Positions 9,492 to 18,818 of a stretch of DNA of 64,000 bases are shown one piece after another. The notes under the pieces are model-generated. The model ran no database searches and was not told where the DNA came from. It saw only the letters and a program-made list of their open reading frames with translations. Source of the stretch: Gaoshiqia hydrogeniformans (GTDB taxonomy: Bacteria > Bacteroidota > Bacteroidia > Bacteroidales > Prolixibacteraceae). The DNA is taken from assembly GCF_049347105.1 (NCBI RefSeq), contig NZ_CP186334.1:3534001-3598000 (forward strand), read 5' to 3'. The position numbers and the translations under genes were made by a program. The first letter of the stretch is position 1. Each line of letters starts with the position of its first letter.

Positions 9492-9545
9492 TCAGTAATC
9501 AGTAATCAGTAATCAGTAATCAGTAATCAGTAATCAGTAATCAGT
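9483..9545. repeat. Nine perfect tandem copies of the heptamer AATCAGT
   Basis: Sixty-three bases consist of exactly nine identical 7-bp units. The upstream stop codon TAA (9489-9491) spans the end of the first unit and the start of the second. The GTG start of the downstream gene (9544-9546) begins in the last unit, so the array fills the whole intercistronic gap. Confidence 0.95.
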
Positions 9546-10329
9546 GACTAATGACCATTTACATATTTCCCTGATTCAGACCGATCTGGTTTGGGAAAAT
9601 CCGGATGCGAACCGTGGCCGTCTGGAACTTTTGTTTCAACAAATGCCGATTGAAACCGATCTGGCTGTGTTGCCGGAAATGTTTTCTACAGGTTTTTCGA
9701 TGCAGGTGGAACGATTTGCCGAACTGATGGCAGGAGAAACGGTGAACTGGATGAAAGAACTGGCTTTTCGGTATCAGCTGGTAATGGCGGGTAGTTTAAT
9801 GATCAGCGAGGCAGGTCGTTATTACAATCGCTTCGTGTTTGTCCGGCCCGACAAAACAGTTGAATTTTCCGATAAGCGGCATTTATTCTCGATGGGAGAG
9901 GAACAGCTGCATTTTTCACCCGGAACCGAACGAAAGATCTTTCAACTGAAAAATTTCCGGATTCTGCCGCAGGTTTGTTATGATTTGCGTTTTCCGGTTT
10001 TTAGCCGTAACCGGAACGATTACGATTTGCTGTTGAACTGTGCAAACTGGCCGGCACCCCGGAAAGAAGTGTGGAAATGTTTGCTGAAAGCCCGCGCCAT
10101 CGAAAACCAGGCTTACGTGGCCGGAGTAAACCGCATCGGGAAGGATGCCAATGGCATTCGTTATTCCGGGGACAGCCTGGTTTTTGATCCGAAAGGAAAA
10201 GCGATGGTGGCCGAGGTATCCGGTCGGGAAGCAATTCTTTTTGCAAAGCTGTCTAAATCAATGCTTGAGGACTTTCGAATAAAATTTCCGGTCCTGCCCG
10301 ACGCCGACGAATTTTCACTTAACCTGTGA
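9544..10329 (+). CDS. Nitrilase-superfamily omega-amidase (Nit2/YafV type)
   Basis: This is a 261-residue carbon-nitrogen hydrolase. The catalytic Glu-Lys-Cys triad is visible as PEMFSTGF, DKRHLF and QVCYDLRFP. The close agreement with the YafV/Nit2 group suggests it deamidates 2-oxoglutaramate or 2-oxosuccinamate left over from glutamine and asparagine transamination. The start is GTG at 9544, because an in-frame TAA stands directly upstream (9538-9540) and homology begins at once (ISLIQTDLVWENP). It probably shares a transcript with the preceding dehydrogenase, so the heptamer array lies between two co-transcribed genes. Confidence 0.9.
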   Translation: MTNDHLHISLIQTDLVWENPDANRGRLELLFQQMPIETDLAVLPEMFSTGFSMQVERFAELMAGETVNWMKELAFRYQLVMAGSLMISEAGRYYNRFVFVRPDKTVEFSDKRHLFSMGEEQLHFSPGTERKIFQLKNFRILPQVCYDLRFPVFSRNRNDYDLLLNCANWPAPRKEVWKCLLKARAIENQAYVAGVNRIGKDANGIRYSGDSLVFDPKGKAMVAEVSGREAILFAKLSKSMLEDFRIKFPVLPDADEFSLNL

Positions 10330-11172
10330 TTGGTGCTTTCAGTATGTCATTTCGAATCGTTGTTTTTTATCAATAAATCGAACGATAGTTCGATAATTTT
10401 TTGTCCTTACTTGTGCTTTATTGATAAATAAAATCTTTTCAACAGCAGTCTGTTTATAAAAGAAAAAGCGGTTTGATAGTCAGAAAAGGCTGTTTGATAT
10501 CTCAGACGGGGTATTTGTCAATTCTTTTTTTTATCCGGTCATTTCATCTTGCCTCGTAGTGTTGTTTTGACGTACCTTGAGAGATAAATAAAGAATCCGG
10601 TTATAATGGCTGATTTGCAGGAAAAAAAAATAATTGTTAAAAACTTGTTCAAAACCTGAAATTATGTGTATTTTGCATATGTTTTTGGTGAATTAGCGGT
10701 TGAAAGACAATTTTTTTTTTGATAAGCCGGACAGTTTATTCAGTGAAAAAGGGGCAAAAAACTGAATTTGCTGAAACTAAAAACAATTTTGATGGGGCAA
10801 TTATTTACTTTTCTCAAGAACGTATTTGTTATTTGCTTGTGTAGGTCCGGATTTGGCGCTCGTTTCATTGATTGGGCAGAACGTAGGGTTTTTTTTAAAC
10901 GATTGTGCATAATCATCCGAAAAACGATACGATTGGTATCGGATATTTCAGGGAACACAGGTGCCTGGTTTTTTCTTTTTAGCTCACCCCGATCTTTTGG
11001 ATCTTTCAATTTTCAATCTGTATCAAATAATTTGGTTGGCAAAACGGTTGCCGGCCGGTGTGGTCTAAGTATGAATTGCCGGATGCTAAGCGGCTGACAG
11101 TTAGCAACTTATGATGTTTTATAATCGCATTTTTCGCAGAAGAGTATAAAATACAAAAAGAATTTATAGCAT
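10330..11172. other. Long intergenic region upstream of the adhesin gene
   Basis: This 840-bp AT-rich stretch begins with a small hairpin and T-run (10377-10402). A plus-strand open frame at 10768-11097 has no recognisable domain and I do not call it a gene. The region presumably holds the adhesin promoter and a long leader. A near-match TATTTTG at 10669-10675 has a TTG 21 bases upstream but lies 500 bp from the start codon. Confidence 0.5.
10377..10402 (+). terminator. Weak rho-independent terminator after the omega-amidase gene
   Basis: A 7-bp stem (10377-10383 with 10388-10394) with a 4-base loop is followed by a run of T. The stem is short and AT-rich. Confidence 0.4.
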
Positions 11173-14100
11173 ATGAAGACTAAATTTTACCTGAATTATT
11201 TAAGGTACCTGAAACAATTACTGGTACTGTGCTTATTTCTGCTTCCTGTTACGGAAGGTTTCTCCCAGGCAGCGAATCTGGATATCCGGGTAACCGGTCC
11301 CGGTGAAGCAGAGCCCGGGGACGAACTGAGCTACACCATCTCTTATTCCAATATTGGAGCTGTTTTGGCAAATAATGTGGTGATTGAACTGAGCTTGCCC
11401 GCCGGAAATTTTGTTTATGCCGGCTCCACTCCTGCAGGTGTTGAATCGGGCGGGAAAATCACCTGGACAAAGAATGAAATCCCGCAACTCGAACAATTGA
11501 ATACCGGTATCTATTCCATTACCGTTAATCTGATCGCCGGGAATCCGGGCCAACTGACCAATTCTTCAGAAGAGGAAGTTACTGCGTATTCGATTTTAAA
11601 TGATACGGAGACGCTGACTCTTTCCGCGACTATTAAGTCGACTGAAGTTACGGTACCGGTTGAAAGCAATGTGGTTACCACGGAAATCAGCCGGAGGTGC
11701 ACGTTCTCAATCAGCAATCCCAGTGCAGGTATTAAATCGGCTACCAATAGCACATTAACGTATCTGTTGGCCCTGGTAAATACAGGGAATGTGTACGAAA
11801 AATATAATTTAACCTCAAATTATGTTGAGGGTCAGGACTTGATCCGGAAAATTTTGCCGATGGATAGCGATACCCCTGAATTAGAGGTTACGCCTTATAT
11901 CGCTCCGGGAGAAATCTTCTTCTTTCGGTATCGCCTCCAAACCCCGGGAGGAACGAAACCAAATGAGTACTCTTATACGAGTATTACCGCTACTCCGGTA
12001 ACGTGTGGGGCCGGGGCTAACGTGGTGACCACCTTTATTTATGGTGGACAATATGACGATTTTGATCTGGTTAGCGTGTATAAGATTGATACCCCCGATC
12101 CGGTTCAGGCAGGGTCTCAATTATCGTATAAAATTATTATTTGCAACGTTGGAGAGGATTTGGCTAATGTCTATCTGACAGAAACTTACCCGTTGAATAC
12201 ATCGTTTGTTTCGGCCAATCCTCCGGCTTCGAATTTTAATAATCAGTGGCATTTCCCAATGCTTCCCCAGGGAAACACCATTATAGATGTAGTTCTGAAT
12301 GTTCAGAATAATATCGCCAACGGGACAGAGTTAACGAATACCGTGGCTATCAGTGATGTTTCCCAGACGTATTCGATTTTTCAGGAAAAAACAACGGTTC
12401 TTTCGGCCCCGGATTTAGCCATCACTAAAACAGCTGATAAAATCATCGTTTTTCCGGGAGATGAAGTGGTATATACCATTAACTATACGAATATTGGCAA
12501 CCGCACAGCTATCGGTTTAACTCTTACTGACGATTATAACGAAGATTATATGACGGTTTTGGATGCCGGGAGTGGAACAGATTCTGAACCGGCCGGCTTG
12601 CTGAGTTGGAGCCTGCCTGATTTGGCGTCGGGAGCAAGCGCAACCATTACGTATACCCTGAAAGTAGATGACAATATCAGTAACTTTCCCGTTGGTTCCA
12701 CCAATATCCTGAACATCGCGGTTATGGATGTTGATCCGACCCGGCCGGATGCCGATTTGAATAATAATCAGTCATACGCCGTGGTAACGGTACAAAATGT
12801 GCCCGACCTGGTGGTCGATATTGTATCCGATGCAGATCCGGTGGAACCTGAGACTCAATACACCTACACCATTACAGTGAGCAACGTTGGCGAGGTTGCT
12901 CATTCGGGACACCCGTACACGGTAACAGCTTATTTACCCGAAAGTGCAACCTATCTTTCCAATAGTGCAGGAGGTATACACGATCCGGTTGCCCATACGG
13001 TTAGCTGGACAGTTAATGATCCTTTACTGGCTGACGGTAGTGTAGAGTTTACCATTACCATGCAAGCTCCGGATTGTGATGCGGTGAACTCCGTTTTATC
13101 GGTTAAGGCTACGGCCTATTCCAATTACTGGGTGGATGCCAATCCCGATGACAATGAAGCTACGCTGAACCTGACTGTTGAAGATCAGACAGTGCCGGTG
13201 ATTAGCCTGCCGGATGTTGCAAATCCATTTCCAATGGAGTGCAATCAAAACCAATCCGGGGTATATGACCAGTCGATACAGTTTTTAATTTCCCTGGTTC
13301 AGGTATCGGATAACTGTGATTTCGAGCCGTTGTTAAATCATGACTATATGGGCTTTACCCAAGCTTGTGGCGAAGACCTTGTGATTACCTTTACAGCCAT
13401 TGACGCCAGTGGAAATACGGCAGAACCGCAAACACTAACGATTAGCTTTGTCGATGACGCTGCTCCGGTTATAAACTTACCTGCCGCAGAGTTGGTGATG
13501 GATTGTTTTGATGCCGGCGCAGTTGATGTTTGGACATCGACAGCCACGGCTACAGATAATTGCGACGGGGATGTAACGGTAACAGCCAGCTACACCCAGC
13601 CGACCACCGGTCTAAACCAGAGTGTGGAAGTGACCTTTGCCTCCACAGATGCCTGCGGCAATACAGCTATGTTGACCAAGTCATTTACAATAAATGATCA
13701 GACAGTGCCGGTGATTAGCCTGCCGGATGTTGCAAATCCATTTCCAATGGAGTGCAATCAAAACCAATCCGGGGTATATGACTTGATTATAGAGTCTTTG
13801 ATTTCCCAGGTTCAGGTATCGGATAACTGTGATATGGCTTCGGCGCTGAATCATGATTATACAGCAGACTTTACGCAGGGTTGTGGCGAAGACCTTGTGA
13901 TCACCTTTACTGCCGTTGATGCGAATGGGAATGTGGCCGTGCCGCAAATTCTGACGATCAGTTTCTACGATGACGCTGCTCCGGTTATAAACTTACCTGC
14001 CGCAGAGTTGGTGATGGATTGTTTTGATGCCGGCGCAGTTGATGTTTGGACATCGACAGCCACGGCTACAGATAATTGCGACGGGGATGTAACGGTAACA

Positions 14101-17100
14101 GCCAGCTACACCCAGCCGACCACCGGTCTAAACCAGAGTGTGGAAGTGACCTTTGCCTCCACAGATGCCTGCGGCAATACAGCTATGTTGACCAAGTCAT
14201 TTACAATAAATGATCAGACAGTGCCGGTGATTAGCCTGCCGGATGTTGCAAATCCATTTCCAATGGAGTGCAATCAAAACCAATCCGGGGTATATGACTT
14301 GATTATAGAGTCTTTGATTTCCCAGGTTCAGGTATCGGATAACTGTGATATGGCTTCGGCGCTGAATCATGATTATACAGGAGACTTTACGCAGGGTTGT
14401 GGCGAAGACCTTGTGATCACCTTTACTGCCGTTGATGCGAATGGGAATGTGGCCGCGCCGCAAATTCTGACGATCAGTTTCTACGATGATGCAGCCCCGG
14501 TTATAAACTTACCTGTCGCAGAGTTGGTGATGGATTGTTTTGATGCCGGCGCAGTTGATGTTTGGACATCGACAGCCACGGCTACAGATAATTGCGACGG
14601 GGATGTAACGGTAACAGCCAGCTACACCCAGCCGACCACCGGTCTAAACCAGAGTGTGGAAGTGACCTTTGCCTCCACAGATGCCTGCGGCAATACAGCT
14701 ATGTTGACCAAGTCATTTACAATAAATGATCAGACAGTGCCGGTGATTAGCCTGCCGGATGTTGCAAATCCATTTCCAATGGAGTGCAATCAAAACCAAT
14801 CCGGGGTATATGACTTGATTATAGAGTCTTTGATTTCCCAGGTTCAGGTATCGGATAACTGTGATATGGCTTCGGCGCTGAATCATGATTATACAGGAGA
14901 CTTTACGCAGGGTTGTGGAGAAGACCTTGTGATCACCTTTACTGCCGTTGATGCGAATGGGAATGTGGCCGCGCCGCAAATTCTGACGATCAGTTTCTAC
15001 GATGATGCAGCCCCGGTTATAAACTTACCTGCCGCAGAGTTGGTGATGGATTGTTTTGATGCCGGCGCAGTTGATGTTTGGACATCGACAGCCACGGCTA
15101 CAGATAATTGCGACGGGGATGTAACGGTAACAGCCAGCTACACCCAGCCGACCACCGGTCTAAACCAGAGTGTGGAAGTGACCTTTGCGTCCACAGATGC
15201 CTGCGGCAATACAGCTATGTTGACCAAGTCATTTACAATAAATGATCAGACAGTGCCGGTGATTAGCCTGCCGGATGTTGCAAATCCATTTCCAATGGAG
15301 TGCAATCAAAACCAATCCGGGGTATATGACTTGATTATAGAGTCTTTGATTTCCCAGGTTCAGGTATCGGATAACTGTGATATGGCTTCGGCGCTGAATC
15401 ATGATTATACAGGAGACTTTACGCAGGGTTGTGGAGAAGACCTTGTGATCACCTTTACTGCCGTTGATGCGAATGGGAATGTGGCCGCGCCGCAAATTCT
15501 GACGATCAGTTTCTACGATGACGCTGCTCCGGTTATAAACTTACCTGCCGCAGAGTTGGTGATGGATTGTTTTGATGCCGGCGCAGTTGATGTTTGGACA
15601 TCGACAGCCACGGCTACAGATAATTGCGACGGGGATGTAACGGTAACAGCCAGCTACACCCAGCCGACCACCGGTCTAAACCAGAGTGTGGAAGTGACCT
15701 TTGCCTCCACAGATGCCTGCGGCAATACAGCTATGTTGACCAAGTCATTTACAATAAATGATCAGACAGTGCCGGTGATTAGCCTGCCGGATGTTGCAAA
15801 TCCATTTCCAATGGAGTGCAATCAAAACCAATCCGGGGTATATGACTTGATTATAGAGTCTTTGATTTCCCAGGTTCAGGTATCGGATAACTGTGATATA
15901 GCTTCGGCGCTGAATCATGATTATACAGGAGACTTTACGCAGGGTTGTGGCGAAGACCTTGTGATCACCTTTACTGCCGTTGATGCGAATGGGAATGTGG
16001 CCGCGCCGCAAATTCTGACGATCAGTTTCTACGATGATGCAGCCCCGGTTATAAACTTACCTGTCGCAGAGTTGGTGATGGATTGTTTTGATGCCGGCGC
16101 AGTTGATGTTTGGACATCGACAGCCACGGCTACAGATAATTGCGACGGGGATGTAACGGTAACAGCCAGCTACACCCAGCCGACCACCGGTCTAAACCAG
16201 AGTGTGGAAGTGACCTTTGCCTCCACAGATGCCTGCGGCAATACAGCTATGTTGACCAAGTCATTTACAATAAATGATCAGACAGTGCCGGTGATTAGCC
16301 TGCCGGATGTTGCAAATCCATTTCCAATGGAGTGCAATCAAAACCAATCCGGGGTATATGACTTGATTATAGAGTCTTTGATTTCCCAGGTTCAGGTATC
16401 GGATAACTGTGATATGGCTTCGGCGCTGAATCATGATTATACAGGAGACTTTACGCAGGGTTGTGGCGAAGACCTTGTGATCACCTTTACTGCCGTTGAT
16501 GCGAATGGGAATGTGGCCGCGCCGCAAATTCTGACGATCAGTTTCTACGATGATGTAGCCCCGGTACTTACAGCCCCGGCGCCACTTGTGCTGAATTGTG
16601 AACCGGGAACTGATTACCGGACAAGCATCGAAAATTGGCTGGAAAGTGTAACCGTCGACGAAAACTGCGACGCACAGCTGACGATTAACAACGATTACGA
16701 TACCTATACCCAGGGCTGCGGCGAGGAGATTGTAGTGACCTTTACCGCTGCGGATGCTTGTAGTAACGCCGCTGTGCCGGTTACTTCAACCATAACCTTT
16801 ATCGACAACATTGCTCCGGTAATTACGGCTCCTCAGCCGCTTGTACTGACCTGTGACCTGTCTGTCGAGCATGAGGCGACTATTGCCACCTGGCTTGCTT
16901 CAGCAAGCGTTTCAGACAATTGCGACAGCTACATTAGTGTTGAGAATAATTATTCGGCCTATACACAAAGTTGTAACCGGGTGATTGTTGTGACATTCAC
17001 GGCCAGCGATATTTGTGGCAATGAAGCCATGCCGGTGACCTCAACCATTTCCTTTATCGATCTTACGGATCCTGTAATTACTTTCTGTCCGCCCAATCTG

Positions 17101-17865
17101 ACCATCGAAGGCGATGAATCTTCCGATCCGTCCAATACCGGCATGGCAACAGCCGACGATGACTGTGATACGGCTCCCTCAGTGACCTATGCCGACCAGA
17201 TCATTGACGGACCTAATGCCGTTGAATATACAATCAGACGTACCTGGACTGCCACGGACGACTGTGGAAATTCAACGACTTGTGTTCAGTTGATTGATGT
17301 GGTGGATACGACTCCTCCGGATATTGTTTGCCCGTTAAATCCTTCTACCATTTTGGTAGACTGGGATCTGTGCCAGGCTTCCGGATTTAACCTGGGAACC
17401 CCTGTTGTATCTGATAACCTGAATTTACCCGGCGATATTCAGGTGCATAATGACGCTCCGGAAAGCTTCCCGATCGGCACAACCGTTATTACCTGGACTG
17501 CTGTTGATGAGGCCGGGAATACGGCGACCTGTACGCAGACGATCATTGTTCCCGATATTTACAACGTAGAGGTACCCACCGGTTTCTCTCCGAACGGCGA
17601 TGGGATCAACGAATACTTCCGGATTCACGGGATGTGCCTCTACCCGGATGCCCGGATCGAAATTTTTAGTCGCTGGGGGGCTAAGGTTTATGAAAAAGAC
17701 AGGTACGGGAATACAGATATCTACGGAAATACTGACGCCTGGTGGGATGGACGCGCAAACGTCAATGGAAAAGGAAAAGAAATATTACCGGCAGGGACCT
17801 ATTTTTACGTCCTGAAGCTAAGTAATTCAGAAGTACGCAAAGGAGCAGTATATATTAACCGGTAA
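11173..17865 (+). CDS. Giant T9SS type B adhesin with DUF11-like and HYR-like repeats
   Basis: This 2230-residue surface protein has a signal peptide (residues 1-33, ending FSQA). Five DUF11/CARDB-like immunoglobulin-type domains follow (about 35-660), each with a phrase like YTISYSNIG. Residues 671-1793 are HYR-like domains in a near-identical tandem array, followed by three diverged copies and two more HYR-type domains. The last 100 residues (VPTGFSPNGDGINEYF onward, ending in KGAVYINR) are a gliding-motility/CHU_C type B sorting domain, so the protein should be exported by T9SS. Conserved Cys pairs (NCD, CGED/CGN) recur in every repeat and may form disulphides. The next two genes encode a PorP/SprF-like protein and an OmpA protein, the usual partners of type B adhesins. 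I infer a role in attachment or cell-surface matrix. Confidence 0.9.
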   Translation: MKTKFYLNYLRYLKQLLVLCLFLLPVTEGFSQAANLDIRVTGPGEAEPGDELSYTISYSNIGAVLANNVVIELSLPAGNFVYAGSTPAGVESGGKITWTKNEIPQLEQLNTGIYSITVNLIAGNPGQLTNSSEEEVTAYSILNDTETLTLSATIKSTEVTVPVESNVVTTEISRRCTFSISNPSAGIKSATNSTLTYLLALVNTGNVYEKYNLTSNYVEGQDLIRKILPMDSDTPELEVTPYIAPGEIFFFRYRLQTPGGTKPNEYSYTSITATPVTCGAGANVVTTFIYGGQYDDFDLVSVYKIDTPDPVQAGSQLSYKIIICNVGEDLANVYLTETYPLNTSFVSANPPASNFNNQWHFPMLPQGNTIIDVVLNVQNNIANGTELTNTVAISDVSQTYSIFQEKTTVLSAPDLAITKTADKIIVFPGDEVVYTINYTNIGNRTAIGLTLTDDYNEDYMTVLDAGSGTDSEPAGLLSWSLPDLASGASATITYTLKVDDNISNFPVGSTNILNIAVMDVDPTRPDADLNNNQSYAVVTVQNVPDLVVDIVSDADPVEPETQYTYTITVSNVGEVAHSGHPYTVTAYLPESATYLSNSAGGIHDPVAHTVSWTVNDPLLADGSVEFTITMQAPDCDAVNSVLSVKATAYSNYWVDANPDDNEATLNLTVEDQTVPVISLPDVANPFPMECNQNQSGVYDQSIQFLISLVQVSDNCDFEPLLNHDYMGFTQACGEDLVITFTAIDASGNTAEPQTLTISFVDDAAPVINLPAAELVMDCFDAGAVDVWTSTATATDNCDGDVTVTASYTQPTTGLNQSVEVTFASTDACGNTAMLTKSFTINDQTVPVISLPDVANPFPMECNQNQSGVYDLIIESLISQVQVSDNCDMASALNHDYTADFTQGCGEDLVITFTAVDANGNVAVPQILTISFYDDAAPVINLPAAELVMDCFDAGAVDVWTSTATATDNCDGDVTVTASYTQPTTGLNQSVEVTFASTDACGNTAMLTKSFTINDQTVPVISLPDVANPFPMECNQNQSGVYDLIIESLISQVQVSDNCDMASALNHDYTGDFTQGCGEDLVITFTAVDANGNVAAPQILTISFYDDAAPVINLPVAELVMDCFDAGAVDVWTSTATATDNCDGDVTVTASYTQPTTGLNQSVEVTFASTDACGNTAMLTKSFTINDQTVPVISLPDVANPFPMECNQNQSGVYDLIIESLISQVQVSDNCDMASALNHDYTGDFTQGCGEDLVITFTAVDANGNVAAPQILTISFYDDAAPVINLPAAELVMDCFDAGAVDVWTSTATATDNCDGDVTVTASYTQPTTGLNQSVEVTFASTDACGNTAMLTKSFTINDQTVPVISLPDVANPFPMECNQNQSGVYDLIIESLISQVQVSDNCDMASALNHDYTGDFTQGCGEDLVITFTAVDANGNVAAPQILTISFYDDAAPVINLPAAELVMDCFDAGAVDVWTSTATATDNCDGDVTVTASYTQPTTGLNQSVEVTFASTDACGNTAMLTKSFTINDQTVPVISLPDVANPFPMECNQNQSGVYDLIIESLISQVQVSDNCDIASALNHDYTGDFTQGCGEDLVITFTAVDANGNVAAPQILTISFYDDAAPVINLPVAELVMDCFDAGAVDVWTSTATATDNCDGDVTVTASYTQPTTGLNQSVEVTFASTDACGNTAMLTKSFTINDQTVPVISLPDVANPFPMECNQNQSGVYDLIIESLISQVQVSDNCDMASALNHDYTGDFTQGCGEDLVITFTAVDANGNVAAPQILTISFYDDVAPVLTAPAPLVLNCEPGTDYRTSIENWLESVTVDENCDAQLTINNDYDTYTQGCGEEIVVTFTAADACSNAAVPVTSTITFIDNIAPVITAPQPLVLTCDLSVEHEATIATWLASASVSDNCDSYISVENNYSAYTQSCNRVIVVTFTASDICGNEAMPVTSTISFIDLTDPVITFCPPNLTIEGDESSDPSNTGMATADDDCDTAPSVTYADQIIDGPNAVEYTIRRTWTATDDCGNSTTCVQLIDVVDTTPPDIVCPLNPSTILVDWDLCQASGFNLGTPVVSDNLNLPGDIQVHNDAPESFPIGTTVITWTAVDEAGNTATCTQTIIVPDIYNVEVPTGFSPNGDGINEYFRIHGMCLYPDARIEIFSRWGAKVYEKDRYGNTDIYGNTDAWWDGRANVNGKGKEILPAGTYFYVLKLSNSEVRKGAVYINR
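13183..16551 (+). repeat. 516-bp tandem coding repeats, six and a half copies
   Basis: Copies begin at 13183, 13696, 14212, 14728, 15244, 15760 and 16276. From the second copy the period is exactly 516 bp (172 codons); the first unit is 513 bp. Each unit encodes two HYR-like halves, about 92 residues (opening VPVISLPDVANPFPMECN) and 80 residues (opening APVINLPAAELVMDCF). The last copy has only the first half. Copies 2-7 differ at only a handful of bases. Confidence 0.97.
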
Positions 17866-17877
17866 ACAAGATCAGAA

Positions 17878-18816
17878 ATGAAGACGATAAAATTGATATC
17901 AAAATATGTGATAAGCCTGTTTGGGGTGACGGTATGGGCGCTTGCTTCCTACGGGCAGCAAGACCCCATGTACAGTCAGTACATGTTCAATGTTCAGTCC
18001 TATAACCCGGCATACGCCGGAACCTGGGAAAGTATCGGACTGATGGCCCTCGGTCGCTACCAATGGGTTGGTTTCGAGGGTAACCCCGAAACCCAGACCT
18101 TTACGGCCCAGGCTCCGTTGAAAAATGAGAATATTGGCCTGGGGCTGTCGGTTATAAATGATAAAATACAATTCATCAACCGGTTTGCCCTTTTTACCGA
18201 CTATTCATACCGTTTGAAGTTAACGGAGAAGGTGAACCTGAGATTGGGATTGAAAGCGGGTTTCACCAATTATGATAATAATCTGGGAAAACATTCGCTC
18301 TTTACCGAAGAAGACCCGACATTTACCGGAGAGGTGGTTCGAAAGTTTATGCCGAATTTTGGCTTAGGCGCTTATCTGTATGCTCCCCGTTATTATGCAG
18401 GGCTTTCCATTCCCAAAATTCTGCAAAACGATTTTGAGATGGGAACAACAAACTACAATACTAATGCAGAAATGAGGCATTTCACTCTGATCGGCGGGTA
18501 TGTGGTCGACCTGAGCGAGTCGGTCAAGTTTAGACCCTCGTTTATTACCCGTTACGTAACCGGTTCTCCCCTTGTTGGCGATCTGAATGCCAGTTTCCTG
18601 CTGAAAGAGAAATTCTGGATCGGGGCGATGATCCGGTCTTCGGGTGCTTATGGCTTTAATACCCAGTATATTATTAATGACAAACTGCGGGTGGGTTATG
18701 CCGTTGATTTTGAAACCTCTAAGCTTAGATCGTACAGTAACGGGACGCATGAGATTATGGTCTCTTATGAGTTGAATCTCGTTAAAACGCAGTATGCTTC
18801 ACCTCGTTATTTCTGA
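17878..18816 (+). CDS. PorP/SprF family type IX secretion membrane protein
   Basis: This 312-residue protein has an N-terminal signal peptide and opens with the family hallmark QQDPMYSQYMFN. NPAYAGTWESI follows and the rest is a beta-rich outer-membrane barrel pattern. In Flavobacterium the homologue SprF is needed to secrete or anchor the type B adhesin SprB (known). The gene starts 12 bp after the adhesin stop and 2 bp before the OmpA gene, so the three form an export/anchoring cassette dedicated to that adhesin (inference). Confidence 0.93.
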   Translation: MKTIKLISKYVISLFGVTVWALASYGQQDPMYSQYMFNVQSYNPAYAGTWESIGLMALGRYQWVGFEGNPETQTFTAQAPLKNENIGLGLSVINDKIQFINRFALFTDYSYRLKLTEKVNLRLGLKAGFTNYDNNLGKHSLFTEEDPTFTGEVVRKFMPNFGLGAYLYAPRYYAGLSIPKILQNDFEMGTTNYNTNAEMRHFTLIGGYVVDLSESVKFRPSFITRYVTGSPLVGDLNASFLLKEKFWIGAMIRSSGAYGFNTQYIINDKLRVGYAVDFETSKLRSYSNGTHEIMVSYELNLVKTQYASPRYF

Positions 18817-18818
18817 TA

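Noticed and set aside
9483..9545. Possible phage or integron attachment site at the heptamer array
   Set aside because: No integrase, tRNA or matching second site is present; the array is a plain simple-sequence repeat.
10768..11097. Plus-strand 109-residue open frame upstream of the adhesin
   Set aside because: There is no recognisable domain or homology and no plausible signal peptide. It also overlaps an open frame on the other strand. Treated as leader or intergenic DNA.
13681..16527. Six near-identical minus-strand 88-residue open frames at 516-bp intervals
   Set aside because: They are antisense shadows of the repeated adhesin coding units and carry no domain or start signal of their own.
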